Of a stretch of DNA of 21,143 nucleotides, positions 8,852 through 19,373 are shown one piece after another. The DNA lies in assembly GCA_046724665.1 (NCBI GenBank), contig JBKOWZ010000203.1, positions 1-21,143 on the forward strand. The letters run 5' to 3'. A model generated the notes under the pieces. That model did not search any database and was not told the DNA's origin. It saw only the letters and a list, made by a program, of their open reading frames with translations. This DNA is from Actinocrinis sp046724665 (GTDB lineage Bacteria > Actinomycetota > Actinomycetes > Streptomycetales > Catenulisporaceae). Numbering within the stretch: position 1 is the stretch's first letter; each line of letters begins with the position of its first letter. The translations under genes were made by a program, and so were the position numbers.

Positions 8852-8944
8852 TGCTACTCCGTTTTCCGATCATGCCAAGCCTTCAGCCGCGGCGCCGTAC
8901 CCTCGCGGGCCGGGCGGCGGCCAGGCGGTCCTCTGGCGAAAGTC

Positions 8945-8960
8945 TGTGATTGTGATTGTG
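8945..8960. repeat. Short tandem hexamer repeat in the rpsL leader
   Basis: Two and two-thirds copies of TGTGAT occur on the plus strand, read as CACAATCACAATCACA in the transcript. The tract is unusual in base composition for this GC-rich region and would be unstructured in RNA. It lies about 95 nt before the rpsL start and 27 nt past the shared leader element. The function is unknown. Confidence 0.5.
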
Positions 8961-8987
8961 CTGGCACTGCACCCGGTTTTTGCCCGA

Positions 8988-9025
8988 TGTCCGGATTCTC
9001 CGACCCACGCGGTCGGGTGTGTCGC
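8988..9025 (-). promoter_or_regulatory. Leader element shared with the rpsJ leader (str copy)
   Basis: On the minus strand it reads GCGACACA, then CCCGACCGCGTGGGTCGG, then AGAATCCGGACA. It matches the copy at 4235-4273 at all but three positions, counting one single-base gap, while the sequence on either side is unrelated. The core can fold as CCGACC/GGTCGG. It lies 136 nt upstream of the rpsL GTG. I do not recognise it as a named RNA family. Conservation across two operons within one genome is what supports function. Confidence 0.65.
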
Positions 9026-9043
9026 AGCCACCCTCTCGGGGAC

Positions 9044-9066
9044 CGAACCCGGTTCAAGTGGGTTCG
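9044..9066 (-). other. Leader hairpin upstream of the shared element
   Basis: CGAACCC and GGGTTCG form a perfect 7-bp stem with a 9-nt loop. The loop itself contains GGTTC (plus strand), which can instead pair with GAACC of the left arm, so two mutually exclusive folds exist. It lies 18 nt before the shared leader element in the direction of transcription. It could be a switch-like structure or chance in GC-rich DNA. Confidence 0.35.
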
Positions 9067-9271
9067 CTCCGCCCTCCAGGGCTCCGTACGGTCCCCTGTG
9101 GGACTGATCGCGAGTCACATCAGCGGTATCCGCAATATGCGCGCGCACGGACAGCCGGGGACACCCCAGGCACAAGGTGAGAGCGTACCGACGGGCTGTG
9201 CCTCCGGTCAAAACGGCCAGCCGCACGGCGCCGAGGGCGTGAACGCCCACACCACATCTATTACGGTTTCT

Positions 9272-9299
9272 ATTCTCGCATGCCGGGACGTGTGCTCAA
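9272..9299 (-). promoter_or_regulatory. Candidate str operon promoter
   Basis: The minus strand shows TTGAGC (9299-9294), a 16-nt spacer and GAGAAT (9277-9272), a fair match to an actinobacterial housekeeping promoter in an A/T-richer pocket. Transcription would start near 9265. It begins only 8 nt after the stop of the pseudokinase gene. Motif evidence only. Confidence 0.4.
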
Positions 9300-9306
9300 A
9301 TCCGTT

Positions 9307-10671
9307 TCAGTTGCCGAGGTGAGCGCGTGGCGCGGGCGCCGACGTCTGGCCTGAACCGTTCGGCGTGCCGCTGTTCCCCGCCAGGGGCGTGGCCGTGCTG
9401 CTGGTTGGCGCTCCCGTGTCCGTGGGGGTGACCGTGGCCGACGAACCGGCCGACGCGGTCGTCGTCGCGGGACGGCTCGCCGAAGCGGACACGCTCGGCG
9501 ATCCGCTGCGCGCGACGCTGGTCGCGGGACCGGCGCTCGTCCGCGCCTGGCTCGGGCTCGAACTCGAACTCGGCGAACCGCTGGGCAGCGTCACCGTCCC
9601 CGGACTCGTCGAGGGAACGACGGTGTCGCCGACGTCGGGATTCGCCGAGTGAGCGGAACCCAGGTTGGCCACCAGCAACCCGAGCCCCGCCCCGAGCGCG
9701 GCGAGCAGCAGCACGAGCCCGGTCACCAGCCCCCGACGCCGGCGCTGTTCGGCTGTGGCTGCGGCTGCCAGCGCGGCAGTAGCCGCCGGTGAGGGAGCGG
9801 TCGTCGAAGTCCCGACCAGCGGCGGAGCCGGCGTGACCGGCAACGTACCCGTCGTCCGATCGGTGGCCGCCAACGGCACGAAACGCTGCTCCGCTGCGGC
9901 TGCCGTCGGCCGTTGCGAAGGGTCCGCGTCAAGCATCTCCACGAGCAACTCGACCATCTCGGACGGCACACGCGCCTGACGCAGCGGCTGCAAGTCCAAC
10001 TCGCGCTCGCCCTCGCGCTCCTCGGGCGCCGCACCAACCGTGGCCTCCCACAGCAAGGCCCCGAGCGCATAAACGTCGTCAGCAGCCCCTACCGGCAATT
10101 GCGCCTGCTGCTCGCCCTCGTCCCCGTCCCCGACTCCCTCCCCGCCCTCGTCCTCATCCCGCGCCGCACCGAATCCCGCGTCGAGAATCTTCACCTGCCG
10201 GTCATCATGAATCGCGACACTGTTCGGCCCGAGTGCACCGTGCGTGAGCCCGACCTCGTGCAGCGCGGCCAGCGCCCCGCTGATCTGCCGCCCCCAGTCC
10301 GCGGTGCGCGGCCACGGCTGCGGGCCGGTGACCATGATCTGCTCAAGCGTGCGGCCGTCAGTCCGCTCGGAGATCGTGTAACTCGCCGCGCCTCCCGGCA
10401 GCTCGTCCACCGTGCCGACGTCGTAGACCGCCGCGACGCCCGGATGGTTGAGCCGGGCCATCGCCGCCAGCGCCGCTTGCGCTGCCTGCGCCGCCCCCTC
10501 GTGCACCGTACCCTCGGCGTCCTGCTCGGCAGCGGGCGTCAGCCGAGCCGTGACCGAACGGGCCAGACGCTCGTCGTACGCCTGCCACCGCTCCGCGGAC
10601 CCGGCACCGCCCAGCAGCCGGTCGAGCCGGTACCGGCCCGCGAGCAGCGCTCCAGGTCGGCCGAGCGTCAT
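9307..10671 (-). CDS. Membrane-anchored protein kinase-fold protein, probable pseudokinase
   Basis: I chose ATG 10671 (MTLGRPGALLAGRYRLDRLL, 454 aa) because GGAGG lies 7 nt upstream; codons further upstream overlap the previous gene. Residues 12-260 have the layout of a bacterial Ser/Thr kinase domain, but the key residues are lost. The glycine loop is degenerate (GGAGSAERW, 21-29) and the VAxK lysine is Arg43. HRDLKPxN reads HGALGPNSV (144-152), without the catalytic Asp or the Lys. DFG reads DAG (164-166). An acidic low-complexity insert (172-187) replaces the activation loop, while DDVYALG (198-204) of helix F is kept. A basic RRRR patch precedes one transmembrane helix (about 314-336), followed by an extracellular tail of about 115 residues rich in Ser, Thr, Ala and Pro. 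Catalysis is unlikely. A scaffold or phosphopeptide-dependent role, as for the MviN-type pseudokinase of mycobacteria, is an inference. Confidence 0.8.
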   Translation of the reverse strand: MTLGRPGALLAGRYRLDRLLGGAGSAERWQAYDERLARSVTARLTPAAEQDAEGTVHEGAAQAAQAALAAMARLNHPGVAAVYDVGTVDELPGGAASYTISERTDGRTLEQIMVTGPQPWPRTADWGRQISGALAALHEVGLTHGALGPNSVAIHDDRQVKILDAGFGAARDEDEGGEGVGDGDEGEQQAQLPVGAADDVYALGALLWEATVGAAPEEREGERELDLQPLRQARVPSEMVELLVEMLDADPSQRPTAAAAEQRFVPLAATDRTTGTLPVTPAPPLVGTSTTAPSPAATAALAAAATAEQRRRRGLVTGLVLLLAALGAGLGLLVANLGSAHSANPDVGDTVVPSTSPGTVTLPSGSPSSSSSPSQARTSAGPATSVARSGSPSVSASASRPATTTASAGSSATVTPTDTGAPTSSTATPLAGNSGTPNGSGQTSAPAPRAHLGN

Positions 10672-10693
10672 CCGCACGCCTCCAATTGTCCCG

Positions 10694-11053
10694 CTACTTG
10701 ACGACGACGTTCGTGATCCCCACGTACAGCTGTAGCGCGAGATAGAAGAGCACCACGCTCCACACGACGACGTAGATCCACCCGAGCCGCCGTGCCCACA
10801 CGGCCAGCGGTACGCCGTCCAACGCTCCGTCAGCGGCCTCGATCTCACGCATCGCCGTCCGCGCCCGCCGGATCGCGACGACTCCCCCGAAGACCGGCAG
10901 CAGCCAGCCGACGGCCGCGAAGGCCATCGCCGCTATCGCCGAAGGAGCCGTCTTGCGCACCGGCGGCGGCGACCCGGCCTGCTCCTGCCCGCCGCCGCGT
11001 TCCCCCGCCTGATAACGCGGCCGTCCGAGTTCGTAGTCGCCCTCGGTGTTCAT
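10694..11053 (-). CDS. Small two-helix membrane protein, DUF4190-like
   Basis: This 119-aa protein has a hydrophilic Gly/Gln/Pro-rich N-terminus (1-35), a hydrophobic helix (about 37-60, with AAVGWLLPVFGGVVAI), a charged loop IRRARTAMREIEAADG, and a second helix (about 90-114). The pattern of a first helix, then a short basic motif of the type ARRxxR, then a second helix resembles actinobacterial DUF4190 proteins, whose function is unknown. The gene starts 42 nt after the Uma2 gene and ends 22 nt before the pseudokinase ATG, so the three are probably co-transcribed. There is no clear ribosome binding site. Instead a -10-like TATGGT ends 6 nt before the ATG, which suggests a leaderless transcript. 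The family assignment is by pattern and moderate in certainty. Confidence 0.72.
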   Translation of the reverse strand: MNTEGDYELGRPRYQAGERGGGQEQAGSPPPVRKTAPSAIAAMAFAAVGWLLPVFGGVVAIRRARTAMREIEAADGALDGVPLAVWARRLGWIYVVVWSVVLFYLALQLYVGITNVVVK

Positions 11054-11059
11054 GAGGCG

Positions 11060-11065
11060 ACCATA
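11060..11065 (-). promoter_or_regulatory. -10-like hexamer for a possible leaderless mRNA
   Basis: TATGGT on the minus strand matches TAnnnT and is followed by 6 nt and then the ATG of the DUF4190-like gene, so the predicted start of transcription coincides with the start codon. Leaderless mRNAs are common in actinobacteria. No convincing -35 is seen. Confidence 0.35.
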
Positions 11066-11095
11066 GCGCCAACCCGCCGCGCCGTGACCGCGGTC

Positions 11096-11653
11096 TCAGA
11101 ACCGTGCGGTATCGATTTCGACGTCGAACGGCGACGGCAACCGGAGCGTCTCCCCGAACGGCACCTTGTGGGCGTCGAGGTACTGGTCGCCGGACGGATT
11201 CGAGTACAGCGTCGTGAAACCCTTGCCGTCATATCGATCGACGAGTAGGTAAAGCGGAATCCCGGCGCCGGCGTACACCCGGAACTTGGTATCCCGGTCG
11301 CGTTCCCGGTCTCGCTTGCTCGGTGAGACCACCTCGATGACCAGCTTGACCTGGCCCGGTTCCGCGCCGGGTCGCTGCCCGGTCCACGCGGTGGCCGGCG
11401 CGACGTAGATGTCGGGACGGTACTCCTGCTGATCCGGCTCCACGATCAGTCCGGCGGCGGGTTCGATCTCCCAGTCGTCAGGAGTGCCCAAAGCCAGCAG
11501 ACGTACAAGGTAGCGGACGATCAGTTGGTGCAGGTCGTTGGGAAACGGACTCACGATGATCTCCCCGTCCACGATCTCTGCCCAAGTCCCTTCGGGCAGA
11601 GCATCGAAGGCACGCCGGATCGCGTCACGGTACTCATCGACCATGGAGATCAT
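11096..11653 (-). CDS. Uma2-family (DUF820) endonuclease-like protein
   Basis: The Uma2/DUF820 family has a PD-(D/E)xK nuclease-type fold. It is abundant in cyanobacteria and actinobacteria, and its substrates are mostly unknown. The predicted protein (185 aa) keeps the expected acidic and lysine residues: Glu26 in WAEIVDGEI, Asp81 in YRPDIYVA, Glu107 in LVIEVVSPS, and Asp121-x-Lys123 in DTKFRVYAGAGIPLYLLVD. The frame is open to ATG 11701, but I prefer ATG 11653. It has GGAGG 5 nt upstream, and a promoter-like pair at 11700-11728 would start transcription inside the longer version. It follows rpoC at 222 nt, past a hairpin terminator, and heads a small group with a membrane protein and a pseudokinase. 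There is no signal peptide, so the protein is probably cytoplasmic. Confidence 0.85.
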   Translation of the reverse strand: MISMVDEYRDAIRRAFDALPEGTWAEIVDGEIIVSPFPNDLHQLIVRYLVRLLALGTPDDWEIEPAAGLIVEPDQQEYRPDIYVAPATAWTGQRPGAEPGQVKLVIEVVSPSKRDRERDRDTKFRVYAGAGIPLYLLVDRYDGKGFTTLYSNPSGDQYLDAHKVPFGETLRLPSPFDVEIDTARF

Positions 11654-11699
11654 CCGTTCCTCCGACAAGAGCAGCATGAGCCCATTGTTCCCGGCCTCC

Positions 11700-11728
11700 A
11701 TCTTCCCCCGCGCAGTTCAGCAGTCCAA
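11700..11728 (-). promoter_or_regulatory. Candidate promoter of the Uma2 gene
   Basis: TTGGAC (11728-11723), a 17-nt spacer and GAAGAT (11705-11700) on the minus strand fit a housekeeping promoter, with a start of transcription near 11693. The -35 is identical to that of the proposed S10 promoter. It supports a translation start downstream of 11701. Confidence 0.4.
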
Positions 11729-11809
11729 GCGGGAATACGCCAGGGTGCGCTACCTCAGCGATCTACCTCACTCCTGCCTTACTCCTGGCCTTGGACGGCC
11801 CCCGAGCAG

Positions 11810-11851
11810 GCTCGTGCCCCCGGCTCCGTCTGCGGAACCGGGGGCACGAGC
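11810..11851 (-). terminator. Terminator hairpin after rpoC
   Basis: This is a perfect 14-bp stem (GCTCGTGCCCCCGG / CCGGGGGCACGAGC) with a 14-nt loop that can pair further (TCCG/CGGA). It begins 24 nt past the rpoC stop. No T-run follows on either strand, so it belongs to the U-less class common in high-GC actinobacteria. Confidence 0.75.
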
Positions 11852-11875
11852 GGCAGAGCTCTCAGCTCGTCGGCG

Positions 11876-15748
<3,873 letters not shown>

Positions 15749-15838
15749 GTGTGTCAATCCTTATGGTTCGTCCCGCTTCGAGGGGGAAGTCCCGCCGCGG
15801 GAGCAGTGAATCCATGGTTCGGGAGCGGTGGCCGCCGA

Positions 15839-15863
15839 CCGGGTCCGTTTCCAGGGGACCCGG
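15839..15863 (-). other. Hairpin in the rpoB-rpoC gap
   Basis: CCGGGTCC and GGACCCGG form a perfect 8-bp stem with a 9-nt loop, 15 nt after the rpoB stop. No T-run follows and rpoC must be expressed, so full termination is unlikely. An RNA processing or stability element is possible. Confidence 0.4.
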
Positions 15864-15878
15864 CCGACCGGCCGTCAC

Positions 15879-18800
15879 TCAGACTTCTTCGACGCTGCTC
15901 GGCTCCCGCCGGGACAGGTCGATACCCAGCTCTTCGGCCGCGCGGAAGACGTCCTCGTCCGTGTCGCGCAGCTCGATGTTGTTGCCGTCCGAGGAGAGGA
16001 CCTCCACGTTCAGGCACAGCGACTGCATCTCCTTGATGAGCACCTTGAAGGATTCGGGGATGCCCGGCTCGGGGATGTTCTCGCCCTTGACGATGGCCTC
16101 GTAGACCTTCACCCGGCCGAGAACGTCGTCGGACTTGATGGTCAGCAGTTCCTGGAGCGCGTACGCCGCGCCGTAGGCCTCAAGCGCCCACACCTCCATC
16201 TCGCCGAACCGCTGGCCGCCGAACTGGGCCTTACCGCCCAGCGGCTGCTGCGTGATCATCGAGTAGGGGCCGGTGGAGCGGGCGTGCAGCTTGTCGTCCA
16301 CCAGGTGGTGCAGCTTGAGGATGTACATGTAGCCGACCGCGATCGGGTACGGGAACGGCTCGCCGGAACGCCCGTCGAACAGCCGCGCCTTGCCGGAGCT
16401 GCCGACCATCTGCACCCCGTCACGGTTCGGCAGGGTCGAGCCGAGCAGCCCGGTGATCTCGTCCTCGCGGGCGCCGTCGAAGACCGGGGTGGCCACGTTG
16501 GTGCCCGGCTCCGCCTCGTCCGCGCCGATCGCCCGCAGCTGGCGCTTCCACTCCTCGTCCTCGCCCTCGACCTTCCAGCCGGTCTTGGCCACCCAGCCGA
16601 GGTGGGTCTCCATGACCTGCCCGGGGTTCATCCGGGAGGGCACGCCGAGCGGGTTGAGGATGATGTCCACCGGGGTGCCGTCCTCGAGGAACGGCATGTC
16701 CTCCTGCGGCAGGATCTTGGCGATGACGCCCTTGTTGCCGTGCCGGCCGGCCAGCTTGTCGCCGTGGGTGATCTTGCGCTTCTGCGCCACGTACACCCGG
16801 ACCAGCTGGTTGACGCCCGGCGGCAGCTCGTCGCCCTCGTCACGGTCGAAGATCCGCACGCCGATGACCTTGCCCTCTTCGCCGTGCGGCACCTTGAGGG
16901 AGGTGTCGCGCACCTCGCGGGCCTTCTCGCCGAAGATCGCGCGCAGCAGCCGCTCCTCCGGGGTCAGCTCGGTCTCGCCCTTGGGGGTGACCTTGCCGAC
17001 CAGGATGTCGCCGGGCACCACGTCCGCGCCGATCCGGATGATGCCGCGGTCGTCGAGGTCCGCCAGCACCTCCTCGGAGACGTTCGGGATGTCCCGGGTG
17101 ATCTCCTCCGGACCCAGCTTGGTGTCGCGGGCGTCCACCTCGTGCTCCTCGATGTGGATCGAGGACAGGACGTCGTCCTGCACCAGGCGCTGGGAGAGGA
17201 TGATCGCGTCCTCGTAGTTGTGGCCCTCCCACGGCATGAAGGCCACCAGCAGGTTCTTGCCGAGCGCCATCTCGCCGCGCTGGGTGCACGGGCCGTCGGC
17301 CAGCACCTGGCCGACCTCGACCCGGGCGCCCTCGTCCACGATCACCTTCTGGTTGAAGGAGGTGCCCTGGTTCGAGCGCTGGAACTTGGCCACCCGGTAG
17401 GTGGTCTGCGTGCCGTCGTCGTTGGCCGTGGTGACGTAGTCGGCGGTGACCTCGGTGACCACGCCGGCCTTCTGCGCGCCGACCACGTCGGAGGCGTCCA
17501 CCGCGGCGCGGTACTCCATGCCGGTGCCGACCAGCGGGGATTCGCTGCGCAGCAGCGGCACCGCCTGGCGCATCATGTTCGCGCCCATCAGCGCCCGGTT
17601 GGCGTCGTCGTGCTCGAGGAACGGGATCATCGCGGTGGCCACCGACACCATCTGGCGCGGCGAGACGTCCATGTAGTCCACGTCGGTCGGCGGGATGTAG
17701 TCCACCTCGCCGCCGCGGCGGCGCACCAGCACGCGGTCCTCGGCGAAGGTGCCGTCGGCCGCGATCGGGGAGTTCGCCTGCGCGATGACGAAGCGGTCCT
17801 CCTCGTCCGCGGTCAGGTAGTCCACCTCGTCGGTGACCCGGCCGTACTCGACCTTGCGGTAAGGGGTCTCCACGAAGCCGAAGGCGTTGATCCGGCCGTA
17901 GGAGGCCAGCGAGCCGATCAGGCCGATGTTCGGGCCTTCCGGCGTCTCGATCGGGCACATCCGGCCGTAGTGCGAGGGGTGCACGTCGCGCACCTCGAAG
18001 CCGGCCCGCTCGCGCGACAGACCGCCGGGGCCCAGCGCGGACAGGCGCCGCTTGTGCGTCAGGCCGGAGAGCGGGTTGGTCTGGTCCATGAACTGGGACA
18101 GCTGGCTGGTGCCGAAGAACTCCTTGATGGAGGCGACGACCGGCCGGATGTTGATCAGCGTCTGCGGCGTGATCGCTTCGACGTCCTGGGTGGTCATCCG
18201 CTCGCGCACCACCCGCTCCATCCGGGCGAGGCCGGTGCGCACCTGGTTCTGGATCAGCTCGCCGACGGTGCGAAGGCGCCGGTTGCCGAAGTGGTCGATG
18301 TCGTCCACCTCGACCACCACGACCGGGGCGCCGTCGCGCACCGGGGGCATCTCGGCCTCGCCGGCGTGCAGCTTCACCATGTAGCGGATGGTGGCCACGA
18401 TGTCGTCCTGGGTCAGCACGCCCGCGTCGAGCCGCTGGTCCAGGCCCAGCTTCTTGTTGATCTTGTAGCGGCCGACCTTCGCCAGGTCGTAGCGCTTCGG
18501 GTTGAAGTAGAGGTTCTCCAACAGGTTCTGCGCGGCCTCGCGGGTCGGCGGCTCGCCCGGGCGCAGCTTGCGGTAGATGTCCAGCAGCGCGTCGTCCTGG
18601 GTGGAGGTGTGGTCCTTCTCCAGGGTCAGCCGCATCGACTCGTACTCGCCGAACTCGTCCAGGATCCTGGCGTCGTCCCAGCCGAGCGCCTTGAGCAGCA
18701 CGGTGACGTTCTGCTTGCGCTTGCGGTCGATGCGCACGCCGACGGTGTCGCGCTTGTCGATCTCCAGCTCGAGCCAGGCGCCCCGGGACGGGATCACCTT

Positions 18801-19373
18801 GGCGTTGAAGATGTCCTTGTCGCTGGTCTTGTCCACCGAGCGCTCGAAGTACACGCCGGGGGAACGCACCAGCTGGGAGACCACGACACGCTCGGTGCCG
18901 TTGATGATGAAGGTGCCCTTGTTGGTCATCAGCGGGAAGTCGCCCATGAACACGGTCTGCGACTTGATCTCGCCGGTCTCGTTGTTGGTGAACTCGGCGG
19001 TGACGAACAGCGGCGCGGCGTAGGTGAAGTCGCGCTCCTTGCACTCGTCGATCGAGTACTTGGCCGGCTCGAACCGGTGGTCGCGGAAGGTGAGCGACAT
19101 GGAGCCGGAGAAGTCCTCGATGGGCGAGATCTCCTCGAAGATCTCCTCGAGGCCGGAGGCGGCGGGCACGTCGATCCCCTGCGCCTGGGCGGCGGCCACC
19201 CGGTCCTTCCAGACCTGGTTCCCGACCAGCCAGTCGAAACTCTCGGTCTGGAGCGCGAGGAGGTTGGGAACCTCGAGCGGCTCACGGATCTTGGCGAAGG
19301 AGACCCTGCGGGGGGCTGTGCTTGAAGCGTTCTGATTGGTGCCGTTGGCGGTGCGCGAGGCGACGGTGGCCAA
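15879..19373 (-). CDS. rpoB: DNA-directed RNA polymerase subunit beta
   Basis: RpoB (1164 aa) forms the second half of the polymerase active-site cleft and is the rifampicin target. The frame is open about 104 codons further upstream, but the extension is low-complexity and unlike RpoB. I place the start at TTG 19373 (LATVASRTANGTNQ), with GGAAGGA about 8 nt upstream and the expected length. The conserved PRRVSFAKIREPLEVPNLL follows. The rifampicin region is 421-447: Asp430, His440 and Ser445 (E. coli 516, 526, 531) are wild type, while position 432 (E. coli 518) is Thr instead of the usual Asn. Downstream are GFEVRDVHPSHYGRMCPIETPEGP, the active-site region GKNLLVAFMPWEGHNYEDAI, and KLAGRHGNKGVI. 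The C-terminus ends in the usual LSSDGNNIELRD block and an acidic tail. Confidence 0.97.
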   Translation of the reverse strand: MATVASRTANGTNQNASSTAPRRVSFAKIREPLEVPNLLALQTESFDWLVGNQVWKDRVAAAQAQGIDVPAASGLEEIFEEISPIEDFSGSMSLTFRDHRFEPAKYSIDECKERDFTYAAPLFVTAEFTNNETGEIKSQTVFMGDFPLMTNKGTFIINGTERVVVSQLVRSPGVYFERSVDKTSDKDIFNAKVIPSRGAWLELEIDKRDTVGVRIDRKRKQNVTVLLKALGWDDARILDEFGEYESMRLTLEKDHTSTQDDALLDIYRKLRPGEPPTREAAQNLLENLYFNPKRYDLAKVGRYKINKKLGLDQRLDAGVLTQDDIVATIRYMVKLHAGEAEMPPVRDGAPVVVVEVDDIDHFGNRRLRTVGELIQNQVRTGLARMERVVRERMTTQDVEAITPQTLINIRPVVASIKEFFGTSQLSQFMDQTNPLSGLTHKRRLSALGPGGLSRERAGFEVRDVHPSHYGRMCPIETPEGPNIGLIGSLASYGRINAFGFVETPYRKVEYGRVTDEVDYLTADEEDRFVIAQANSPIAADGTFAEDRVLVRRRGGEVDYIPPTDVDYMDVSPRQMVSVATAMIPFLEHDDANRALMGANMMRQAVPLLRSESPLVGTGMEYRAAVDASDVVGAQKAGVVTEVTADYVTTANDDGTQTTYRVAKFQRSNQGTSFNQKVIVDEGARVEVGQVLADGPCTQRGEMALGKNLLVAFMPWEGHNYEDAIILSQRLVQDDVLSSIHIEEHEVDARDTKLGPEEITRDIPNVSEEVLADLDDRGIIRIGADVVPGDILVGKVTPKGETELTPEERLLRAIFGEKAREVRDTSLKVPHGEEGKVIGVRIFDRDEGDELPPGVNQLVRVYVAQKRKITHGDKLAGRHGNKGVIAKILPQEDMPFLEDGTPVDIILNPLGVPSRMNPGQVMETHLGWVAKTGWKVEGEDEEWKRQLRAIGADEAEPGTNVATPVFDGAREDEITGLLGSTLPNRDGVQMVGSSGKARLFDGRSGEPFPYPIAVGYMYILKLHHLVDDKLHARSTGPYSMITQQPLGGKAQFGGQRFGEMEVWALEAYGAAYALQELLTIKSDDVLGRVKVYEAIVKGENIPEPGIPESFKVLIKEMQSLCLNVEVLSSDGNNIELRDTDEDVFRAAEELGIDLSRREPSSVEEV

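Larger units (their letters stand above)
8852..9306 (-). other. str operon 5' region (promoter and long leader)
   Basis: No credible gene is seen in these 455 nt. Along the minus strand the region holds a candidate promoter immediately after the pseudokinase stop (9272-9299), a hairpin of about 7 bp with a one-base bulge (9154-9171), a 7-bp hairpin (9044-9066), the leader element shared with rpsJ (8988-9025), an AC-rich stretch with hexamer repeats (8945-8960), and then the rpsL start. If the promoter call is right the leader is about 410 nt, long for a ribosomal protein operon and a natural place for regulation. Confidence 0.6.

Noticed and set aside
9044..9066. T-loop-like GGTTCAAGT suggesting a tRNA
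   Set aside because: No acceptor stem, anticodon arm or D arm can be drawn around it on either strand.
8621..9322. A plus-strand frame of about 230 codons spanning the rpsL start and leader
   Set aside because: It covers coding and non-coding DNA alike, has no domain pattern, and crosses the shared leader element and the candidate promoter.
10672..10848. N-terminal extension of the pseudokinase upstream of 10671
   Set aside because: It overlaps the DUF4190-like gene, is Ser/Cys-rich without kinase similarity, and the ATG at 10671 has a GGAGG at ideal spacing.
15839..15863. Terminator between rpoB and rpoC
   Set aside because: The stem is only 8 bp without a T-run, and rpoC has no promoter of its own that I can see in the 130-nt gap, so full termination would silence an essential gene.
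15828..19325. A plus-strand open frame of about 1165 codons antisense to rpoB
   Set aside because: Same reason: absence of stops reflects codon bias of rpoB, and there is no domain pattern.
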